Made by a program: the position numbers and the translations under genes. Positions 16,537 through 22,967 of a stretch of DNA of 35,919 nt are shown here, one piece after another. The stretch covers positions 1-35,919 of the forward strand of contig JAEUHU010000562.1 in the NCBI GenBank assembly GCA_016793305.1. Direction: 5' to 3'. Below the pieces are notes generated by a model. It saw only the letters and a list, made by a program, of their open reading frames with translations, searched no databases and had not been told where the DNA came from. How positions within the stretch are numbered: position 1 is the first letter of the stretch; every line of letters begins with the position of its first letter. This stretch comes from Planctomycetota bacterium. Its GTDB lineage: Bacteria; Planctomycetota; UBA1135; UBA2386.

Positions 16537-17439
16537 TCAGCCGCCGAGCGCCTGGCGCACGCTGCCGTCGTGCGTGAACAGCAGCGTGCGCGCCACCGCC
16601 GGCTCGACGTGCTTCCGCTGGGCGACGATCGCCGTCTTCACCTCGCCGTCGCAGCGCGCCAGCAGTTCCTCGGCGAGCGTCTCCGAGCAGTCGGCGGCCT
16701 CGGCGACGATGCGCACGCTGCGCGCCTGCAGCTTCCGGTTGGTCGCCTGCAGGTCGACCATCAGGTTGCCGTAGACCTTGTGCAGCCGCACGAACACGCC
16801 GGTGCTCAGCATGTTCAGCACCAGCTTGGTCGCGGTGCCGGCCTTGAGCCGCGTGCTGCCGGTCAGCACCTCCGGCCCGACCACCACTTCGATCGGCAGC
16901 TCGGCGGCGGCGGCGACCGCCGAGCCGCGGTTCATCACCACCGCGACCGTCAAGGCCCCATGGCGGCGCGCGAACTGCAGCGCGCCGACCACGTACGGCG
17001 TGCGGCCGCTGGCGGCGATGCCGACCAAGGTGTCCTTCGGGCCGAGCGCCAGCGCCTGCAGGTCGCTGGCGCCGAGCTCGGCATCGTCCTCCGCCCCTTC
17101 GACGGCCTTCAGCAGGGCCCCGGGCCCACCGGCGATCAGCCCCACCACCTGCGTCGGGTCGGCGGAGAAGGTCGGTGGACACTCGGCCGCGTCGAGCACG
17201 CCGAGCCGCCCCGACGTGCCGGCCCCGCAGTAGACGAGGCGGCCGCCCTTGTGCATGCGCACGGCGATCGCGTCGATCGCCGCCGCGATCGCCGGCAGCT
17301 GCTCACGCACCGCGAGCGTGGCGCGCTGGTCCTCGTCGTTCATCACCTGCAGGATCTCGAGCGTCGGCAGCGCGTCGAGGTCCTGGGTGCGCGGGTTGCG
17401 GGACTCGGTGACGAGCTGGCCCAGGTCGATGCGACTCAT
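16537..17439 (-). CDS. murQ: N-acetylmuramic acid 6-phosphate etherase MurQ
   Basis: MurQ cleaves the D-lactyl ether of MurNAc-6-phosphate, giving GlcNAc-6-phosphate and D-lactate. It is the step specific to MurNAc salvage and acts in the cytoplasm. The 300-residue length is typical. The SIS-domain signature CGAGTSGRLGVLDAAECPPTF covers residues 71-91, with the catalytic Glu at 86. The second acidic cluster, EGAEDD, is at 113-118. Later family blocks include GIAASGRTPYV, VLTGSTRLKAGTATKLVLNML and GNLMVDLQATNRKL. The start used is ATG 17439 (MSRIDLGQLVTESRN); another in-frame ATG lies 9 bases upstream. It is alone on the minus strand, divergent from the lipoprotein/symporter/namZ run across 133 bases, so shared regulation from that gap is possible. 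Confidence 0.96.
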   Translation of the reverse strand: MSRIDLGQLVTESRNPRTQDLDALPTLEILQVMNDEDQRATLAVREQLPAIAAAIDAIAVRMHKGGRLVYCGAGTSGRLGVLDAAECPPTFSADPTQVVGLIAGGPGALLKAVEGAEDDAELGASDLQALALGPKDTLVGIAASGRTPYVVGALQFARRHGALTVAVVMNRGSAVAAAAELPIEVVVGPEVLTGSTRLKAGTATKLVLNMLSTGVFVRLHKVYGNLMVDLQATNRKLQARSVRIVAEAADCSETLAEELLARCDGEVKTAIVAQRKHVEPAVARTLLFTHDGSVRQALGG

Positions 17440-17572
17440 GCGCGGCATCGTCGCGCGCCAAGGCAGCCGTGGCGAGAGCCGAGCGCTACGGCCTTCGGCC
17501 GACCCGCGGAAACCACGACCTCGCGTGACAGTCGGGTGGCACGACCGTGGGGTGCTTCGCCATGATGCGGTC

Positions 17573-18001
17573 ATGAACCCGATCCAGCGTGTGTTCGCGA
17601 CGGCGCTGCCCGTCGTGCTGATGGCCGCGTGTGCCGGAGCCCCCGACCAGGCCGGCGCGCCGAAGGCGGCGGAAGCCCCGGTCGCCACGACCCCGGTGGC
17701 CCAGAAGCCCGCGGAAGAAGCGCCCCCGGAAGCCCGGCCCGGGCTCGGCTTCATGCCCGACTACCAGGCCGAGGTGCGCGGCGTGCGCGTCGGCGGCGTG
17801 CGCGAAGGCAGCCCGGCCGATCTCGCCGGCATCGAAGAAGGCGACGTGCTGATCGAGCTGGCGGGCCTGCCCGTCGAGGACGCACAGAGCTACACCGAAG
17901 CACTCGACGAGCAGAAGATCGGCGCCACCGTGCCGATCAAGGTGCGCCGCGGCGAGCAGGTCGTCGAACTGCAGGTCAAGGTCGGCACGCGCCGCCGCTG
18001 A
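17573..18001 (+). CDS. PDZ-domain lipoprotein
   Basis: A 142-residue protein with a lipoprotein signal: hydrophobic residues 9-19, then MAAC with the acylated Cys at 20. An Ala/Pro-rich linker (residues 21-56) follows. Residues ~57-140 form a PDZ domain: GLGFMPDY carboxylate-binding-type loop, VRVGGVREGSPADLAGIEEGDVLIELAGLPV, and a closing IKVRRGEQVVELQVKV. PDZ domains bind protein C-termini. As a free-standing lipoprotein it lacks a protease domain and probably acts as an envelope adaptor. It is the first gene of the plus-strand run leading to the symporter (59 bases before its ATG) and diverges from murQ. Confidence 0.85.
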   Translation: MNPIQRVFATALPVVLMAACAGAPDQAGAPKAAEAPVATTPVAQKPAEEAPPEARPGLGFMPDYQAEVRGVRVGGVREGSPADLAGIEEGDVLIELAGLPVEDAQSYTEALDEQKIGATVPIKVRRGEQVVELQVKVGTRRR

Positions 18002-18060
18002 TCGCGCGCCCGCCGATCGCGCGTCGCCCGGCTCGGCCGCTGTGGTAAGAACCCCGGCCG

Positions 18061-19533
18061 ATGCACTCGCTCGACCTCGTGCTCCTCGTCGCCTACCTCG
18101 GCGGCACGATCGCGTTCGGCCTGTGGATGGGCCGCGGGCAGAAGACGGCGAACGACTACCTGCTGGGCGGCCGCGACCTGCCGTGGTGGGCGCTGCTGCT
18201 GTCGATCGTCGCGACCGAGACCAGCACGGTGACGTTCCTCAGCGTGCCGGGCCTCGCCTACAGCACGGAGTTCGGCACCGGCGACCTGCGCTTCCTGCAG
18301 CTGCCGCTCGGCTACATGCTCGGCCGGCTGCTCGCCGGCGTCGTGCTGGTGCCGCTCTACTTCCAGGGCGAGCTGTTCACCGCCTACGAAGTGCTGCGCC
18401 AGCGCAGCGGCCCGCTGGTGCGCACGCTCGCCAGCGGCCTGTTCCTCTGCACGCGCACGTTCGCCGACGGGCTGCGGCTCTACCTGACCGCCTACGTGCT
18501 GCAGCTGATGTTCCAGTGGTCGATGCCGCTGTGCGTGCTCGTCACCGGGCTCGGCACGGTCGCCTACACGCTGGTCGGCGGCATCAAGGCGGTCGTCTGG
18601 ACCGACGTGCTGCAGTTCGTCGTCTACATGGTCGGCGCGGTCGCGGCCCTGCTGGTGCTCGGCGGGTCGGTCGATGGCGGCCTCGGCGAGGTGCTGGCGA
18701 ACGCGTCGGCGAACGGTCGCCTGCGCATGTTCGACACCGGCTTCGACCTCGGCGCCCCCTACACGCTGTGGGCCGGCCTGATCGGCGGCACGGTGCTGTC
18801 GCTCGGCAGCCACGGCGTCGACCAGATGATCGTGCAGCGTTTCCTCAGTGCGCGCAGCCAGCGCGACGCGCAAAAAGCGCTGTGGTGGAGCGGGCCGGTG
18901 GTGCTGCTGCAGTTCGCGGTGTTCCTGGTGATCGGGCTCGGGCTGTCGGCCTTCTACACGCAGCACCCACCGACCGAGCCGTTCGTGAAGGGCGACCGTG
19001 TGTTCGCCGACTTCGTCGTGCACCACCTGCCCGTGGGGCTCGTCGGGCTCGTGCTCGGGGCGGTGTTCTCGGCGGCGATGTCGACGCTGTCGAGTTCGCT
19101 GTCGGCGTCGGCCAGCGCCCTGGTCACCGACTTCGTGCTGCCGCGCACCGGCCACGGCAGCGACAGCCCGTTCGCGCTGCGCGCGGCGAAGCTCGCCACG
19201 CTGCTGTTCTGCGGGCTGCAGATGGCGGTCGGCGTCGTCGACTACGGCGACGGCAGTCCGGTCGTCGAGAAGGTGCTGGCGATCGCGAACAACACGACCG
19301 GCGTGATCCTCGGCCTGTTCGGGCTGGCGCTGCTGCGGCGGCGCACGCCGTTCGCGTCGTTGTGCGGGCTGTGTGCCGGCATCGCGGCGATCGTCGGGGT
19401 GGTGTTCGTATTGCCGAAGTGTTCGGTCAAGCTGGCCTGGCCCTGGCACGGGCTCGTCACCAGCAGCGTGACGTTCGTGGTCGGGGCGGTGGTGGCCAGG
19501 GCAACACGACTTGAACCACTGCGGAAGGACTGA
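18061..19533 (+). CDS. Sodium:solute symporter (SSS family), candidate amino-sugar importer
   Basis: A 490-residue inner-membrane protein with about thirteen hydrophobic helices, normal for SSS symporters, which couple substrate uptake to sodium. Diagnostic stretches are FGLWMGRGQKTANDYLLGGR, DLPWWALLLSIVATETSTVTFLS (sodium-site and family signature in helix 2), YTLVGGIKAVVWTDVLQFVVY, and SAAMSTLSSSLSASASALVTDF near residues 339-360. SSS proteins carry sugars, sialic acid, amino acids and other solutes, so the substrate cannot be read from sequence. Its place between murQ and two namZ genes suggests MurNAc or a related cell-wall sugar. The final ~12 codons (ARATRLEPLRKD) change abruptly to low-GC codons, apparently supplied by the inserted block that follows. 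Confidence 0.9.
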   Translation: MHSLDLVLLVAYLGGTIAFGLWMGRGQKTANDYLLGGRDLPWWALLLSIVATETSTVTFLSVPGLAYSTEFGTGDLRFLQLPLGYMLGRLLAGVVLVPLYFQGELFTAYEVLRQRSGPLVRTLASGLFLCTRTFADGLRLYLTAYVLQLMFQWSMPLCVLVTGLGTVAYTLVGGIKAVVWTDVLQFVVYMVGAVAALLVLGGSVDGGLGEVLANASANGRLRMFDTGFDLGAPYTLWAGLIGGTVLSLGSHGVDQMIVQRFLSARSQRDAQKALWWSGPVVLLQFAVFLVIGLGLSAFYTQHPPTEPFVKGDRVFADFVVHHLPVGLVGLVLGAVFSAAMSTLSSSLSASASALVTDFVLPRTGHGSDSPFALRAAKLATLLFCGLQMAVGVVDYGDGSPVVEKVLAIANNTTGVILGLFGLALLRRRTPFASLCGLCAGIAAIVGVVFVLPKCSVKLAWPWHGLVTSSVTFVVGAVVARATRLEPLRKD

Positions 19534-20565
19534 AGCCCAACGATGGCACACACGTTCCTTGACCTCTCTCACTCGTTCGATTCGAACGCTGTACGAGATC
19601 TGGGCGAGTTGCCAGAGCCTGACTGGCAACAGTTCCTCACTGCCTGGCGCAACCGGCAGTACGCAACAGCTTGGATTCCAGCGGTTGCCAGGGAAGTAGC
19701 AGGAAGAAACTTGCTCTTCGCTCTCATAGCCTCGCCCGCTCGAGACATCAGACCAATCGTCACAGCAGTCAGACGCTTTGACGATCTTTCTCGTGGCCTG
19801 ATGATGCCGCCATGGGAGAGCCAGTTTCGCTACTCAGTTTTCGAGTATGCAGGAGACCCACGGGCCGTCCAGCAACTCGTCGATGATGTTGCCGCTCGCA
19901 AGCTGCTCGATGCCGTGACGACAATTCAGTCCGCGTCGGATATCGCGGTAACCAGAACTTCAGATTCGAGCTTCGTCTTGGCCCTCAATACTGGAGCTGT
20001 AGTCTCCAAGCACGCATTCGATTTCTCGTTCACAGACCATGCGACCCAGGCGCTACCGATCTTCGCGCGCATGGTGCAACTACCAGAGAACGCAACGCCC
20101 CAGGAGATTCGGCAGTCGGTATGGGAGATCGTTCCCCACCTTGTGGTTGGCTACGCACGAGACTTCAACGTTCCTGAAGACGTCCTCACACGACTGGCCG
20201 AGAAGTGGGATGCCAGCGATCAGCACCCCGACGCGTTCTTCACGTATTCGGTGTTCCTTGAGTGCTGGTTCAAGATTCAGTTCGCAAAGGGAATGCTGAC
20301 TCGAAGGATCCGTGAGAGCGACGGGCAGGACCTTCGGATCGCCAGCTACTTGAGCCACTCCCGCACGCTTGTCACCAGCGACAACAGGCTGCGCGTCATG
20401 CTCGAGAACATCACGAGGGACCCAGCGTCTCGAATGATGACGTTTGCTCAACTCATGGACTCCATGGACATTCGCCAAGGTGGACCACGGTGAATCAGAT
20501 CCTCAACTCATCACCGGCAGCCTACTGGCTTGGGCTGCTTCTTCTGCTTGTGCCGCTGCGAGCTC
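19500..20565. other. Low-GC island inserted into the plus-strand run
   Basis: Hand counts of 60-base lines give 73% GC at 19441, 55% at 19501, 53% at 19741, 50% at 19981, 57% at 20461, 63% at 20521 and 70% at 20581. The block therefore runs from the last codons of the symporter to roughly codon 25 of the first namZ, and contains one whole gene. No integrase, repeat or target duplication was recognised at its edges. Recent horizontal acquisition is inferred from composition. Confidence 0.75.
19543..20493 (+). CDS. PIN-like domain protein, probably horizontally acquired
   Basis: A 316-residue protein that I do not recognise as a named family but which has a PIN-like layout. The first acidic residue is Asp7 in TFLDLSH. 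The second is Glu51 in WIPAVAREVAG. The third and fourth are Asp263 and Asp280 in GQDLRIASYLSHSRTLVTSDNRL, the usual end of a PIN fold. About 200 residues separate the second and third acids, far more than in VapC toxins. PIN domains are metal-dependent ribonucleases found in toxins and RNA processing. No antitoxin gene adjoins it. The start is 9 bases after the symporter stop, and its stop overlaps the GTG of the next gene (GTGA, 20490-20493), so it is set inside the operon. GC of about 50-55% is well below its neighbours. Confidence 0.7.
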   Translation: MAHTFLDLSHSFDSNAVRDLGELPEPDWQQFLTAWRNRQYATAWIPAVAREVAGRNLLFALIASPARDIRPIVTAVRRFDDLSRGLMMPPWESQFRYSVFEYAGDPRAVQQLVDDVAARKLLDAVTTIQSASDIAVTRTSDSSFVLALNTGAVVSKHAFDFSFTDHATQALPIFARMVQLPENATPQEIRQSVWEIVPHLVVGYARDFNVPEDVLTRLAEKWDASDQHPDAFFTYSVFLECWFKIQFAKGMLTRRIRESDGQDLRIASYLSHSRTLVTSDNRLRVMLENITRDPASRMMTFAQLMDSMDIRQGGPR

Positions 20566-21713
20566 AGGAAGTTGCGCCCCCACCCGCCGTGCAATGCGGC
20601 ATCGACGTGATCGCGGCGAACGGCTGGGCTTCCCTGCGTGCGCGCAAGGTCGGCCTGATCACCAACCACACCGGCCGCACTCGCGACGGTCGTCGCACCG
20701 TCGACGTGCTGCACCAGGCCGACGGCGTGCAGCTGATAGCACTGTTCTCGCCCGAACACGGTTGGGACGGCGCGCTCGACGACAAGGTCGCCGACACCAC
20801 CGACCACGCCACCGGACTGCGCGTCTACTCGCTGTACGGCGAGACCCGCCGCCCGACCGATCCGATGCTGGAGGGCATCGACACGCTGGTGTTCGACGTC
20901 CAGGACATCGGCTGCCGCTTCTACACGTACCTCGCGACGATGCGGAACGCGCTCGAGGTCGCTTCGGCGAAGGGCCTGCGCTTCGTCGTGCTCGACCGGC
21001 CGAACCCGCTCGGCGGCGTGCGCATGGAAGGGCCGGTGCTCGAAGCCGAACGGCAGGACTTCGTCGGCGCGCACCGGATCCCGCTGCGCCACGGGCTCAC
21101 CGCCGGCGAGCTGGCGCGCATGATCGTCGGCGAGGACGGCGTGCAGGTCGACCTGCAGGTCGTGCCGTGTTCCGGCTGGCATCGCGCCGACACGTTCGAT
21201 CGCACCGGCCTGCCGTGGATCGCGCCGTCGCCGAACATGCGGCGGCTGTCGCAAGCGCTGGTCTATCCAGGCATCGGCCTGCTCGAAGGCACCAACCTGT
21301 CGGTCGGCCGCGGCACCGACACACCGTTCGAGATCCTCGGCGCGCCGTGGCTCGACGGGCAGCGGCTCGCGGCGGTGCTGCGCGCGGCGGAACTGCCCGG
21401 GGTCGCGTTCGTGCCGGTGCAGTTCACGCCGACCGCGAGCAAGTTCCAGGGCGAACGGTGCGGCGGCGTGCACGTGCTGGTCACCGACTGGCAGGTGTTC
21501 GAGCCGGTGCGCACCGGCGTGCAGGTGGCGCTGGCGTTGCGCGCGAGCCATCGAGAGGCGTGGGACCCGGCGAAGCTCGACTGGCTGCTGAAGCACGAAC
21601 CGACCCGCGCCGCGATCCTCGACGGCGCGCCGATCGAACGCGTCGTCGCCGGCTGGCGCGAGGAGTTGGAACTGTTCCGGTTGCGGCGGCGGCCGTTCTT
21701 GCTCTACGAATGA
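20490..21713 (+). CDS. namZ: Exported exo-beta-N-acetylmuramidase NamZ (DUF1343, GH171), paralog 1
   Basis: A 407-residue protein of the DUF1343 family, whose founding member YbbC/NamZ of B. subtilis removes terminal MurNAc from the non-reducing end of peptidoglycan fragments. Conserved blocks are GLITNHTGR, FSPEHGWDG (Glu89, in the proposed active-site region), LVFDVQDIGCRFYTY, VLDRPNPLGG, PLRHGLTAGELA and YPGIGLLEGTNLSVGRGT. Residues 1-26 (hydrophobic core WLGLLLLLVPL, end LRAQ) form a signal peptide, so it should work in the periplasm. The GTG start overlaps the stop of the PIN-like gene, and the first ~25 codons have the low GC of that foreign block. The next gene starts inside its stop codon (ATGA). 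Confidence 0.92.
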   Translation: MNQILNSSPAAYWLGLLLLLVPLRAQEVAPPPAVQCGIDVIAANGWASLRARKVGLITNHTGRTRDGRRTVDVLHQADGVQLIALFSPEHGWDGALDDKVADTTDHATGLRVYSLYGETRRPTDPMLEGIDTLVFDVQDIGCRFYTYLATMRNALEVASAKGLRFVVLDRPNPLGGVRMEGPVLEAERQDFVGAHRIPLRHGLTAGELARMIVGEDGVQVDLQVVPCSGWHRADTFDRTGLPWIAPSPNMRRLSQALVYPGIGLLEGTNLSVGRGTDTPFEILGAPWLDGQRLAAVLRAAELPGVAFVPVQFTPTASKFQGERCGGVHVLVTDWQVFEPVRTGVQVALALRASHREAWDPAKLDWLLKHEPTRAAILDGAPIERVVAGWREELELFRLRRRPFLLYE

Positions 21714-22894
21714 GCGGGATGCCGCACTCGCTCGCGTTCGGTCTCGACGTCGCCTGCCAGACCCCACCCGCCGTCCTGCGCGATGCCCGCACGTTCGGGC
21801 TCGTCTGCAACCAGGCGTCGGTCGACCGCCGCTTCCGCCACGCCGCCGAGGCGCTCGCCACGCGTTTCCCTGGCCGGCTGCGCGCGATCTTCGGGCCGCA
21901 GCACGGCCTGTGGTCGACCGAGCAGGACGACATGATCGAGACCGGGCACAGCCGGCATCCGAAGCTCGGCGTGCCGGTGCACAGCCTCTACAGCGAGACG
22001 CGCAAGCCGCAGCAGCAGTGGCTCGACGGCCTCGACCTGCTGGTGGTCGACCTGCAGGACGTCGGCACCCGCGTCTACACCTACGTGTGGACGCTGACCT
22101 ACTGCCTCGAAGCGTGCGCGCAGAAGGGCATCCCGGTGCTGGTGCTCGACCGGCCGAACCCGCTCGGCGGCGAGCTCGCCGAAGGCCCGGCCCTCGACCT
22201 GCACTACACGAGCTTCGTCGGCCGCGCCCCGCTGCCGATGCGGCACGGGCTGACGCTCGGCGAACTGGCGCGCTGGTGCAACGACGTGATGGGCCTCGGC
22301 GCCGACGTGCGCGTGCTGCCGATGCAAGGCTGGCGGCGCTCGATGCTGTGGCCGGACACCGGGGCGGCGTTCGTGCCGCCGTCGCCGAACCTGCCGCGCT
22401 TCGAAGGGACCCTCGTCTATCCGGGCCAGGTGCTGCTCGAGGGCACCACGCTGAGCGAAGGGCGCGGCACGACGACGCCGTTCGAGCAGTTCGGGGCGCC
22501 GTTCGTCGATCCCTACCAGCTGCTGGCGCTGGCCTCGGCACACCAGCTGCCGGGCGTCGTGCTGCGGCCGGTGTGGTTCGAACCGACGTTCCAGAAGTGG
22601 CAGGGCAAGCCGTGCGGCGGCCTGTTCCTGCACGTGACCGACCCGGCCACGTATCGCCCCTACCGGACCACGCTGGCGCTGCTGCGCTGCGTGCGCGAAC
22701 TGTGGCCGCAGCAGTTCGCATGGCGGCAGCCACCCTACGAATACGAGACCGAGCGCCTGCCTATCGAGATCCTGGCCGGGGGCCCGGGCGTGCGCGCCTT
22801 CGTCGACGGCGAGCGGCCGCTGCACGACCTCGATGCGCTGGCGGCGGCGCCGAACGACTGGTGGCAGCGCGTGCGCCGGTTCCTTCTGTACTAG
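21710..22894 (+). CDS. NamZ/DUF1343 paralog 2 without signal peptide
   Basis: A 394-residue second DUF1343 protein. It keeps the family blocks GLVCNQASVD, LVVDLQDVGTRVYTY, VLDRPNPLGG, PMRHGLTLGELARW, PPSPNLPRF and YPGQVLLEGTTLSEGRGT. It starts MSGMPHSLAFGLDVA with no hydrophobic leader, so it is predicted to stay in the cytoplasm. In the active-site block it reads FGPQHG, with Gln64 where paralog 1 has Glu, followed by STEQDDMIETGH. I believe this PQHG...QD.MIE form marks a separate DUF1343 subgroup rather than decay. Its activity may differ from true NamZ. The ATG overlaps the stop of paralog 1, implying translational coupling. The next gene, a sensor kinase, starts 73 bases downstream. Confidence 0.9.
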   Translation: MSGMPHSLAFGLDVACQTPPAVLRDARTFGLVCNQASVDRRFRHAAEALATRFPGRLRAIFGPQHGLWSTEQDDMIETGHSRHPKLGVPVHSLYSETRKPQQQWLDGLDLLVVDLQDVGTRVYTYVWTLTYCLEACAQKGIPVLVLDRPNPLGGELAEGPALDLHYTSFVGRAPLPMRHGLTLGELARWCNDVMGLGADVRVLPMQGWRRSMLWPDTGAAFVPPSPNLPRFEGTLVYPGQVLLEGTTLSEGRGTTTPFEQFGAPFVDPYQLLALASAHQLPGVVLRPVWFEPTFQKWQGKPCGGLFLHVTDPATYRPYRTTLALLRCVRELWPQQFAWRQPPYEYETERLPIEILAGGPGVRAFVDGERPLHDLDALAAAPNDWWQRVRRFLLY

Positions 22895-22967
22895 CCCTTG
22901 CGGCGCCGGTGTGGCGCTACCGGCGACGCGCGACCCCGGCTACTGTGCCGGCCGGCCACGCGGTCTC

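Noticed and set aside
17998..18060. Duplicated gatcgcgcg upstream of the symporter as an operator
   Set aside because: The repeated unit is only nine bases of common GC-rich composition and starts in the end of the previous gene.
18042..19514. A second plus-strand open frame of ~490 codons overlapping the symporter
   Set aside because: It is a +1-frame shadow, Arg/Ala-rich and without motifs. The frame from 18061 gives a complete SSS transporter.
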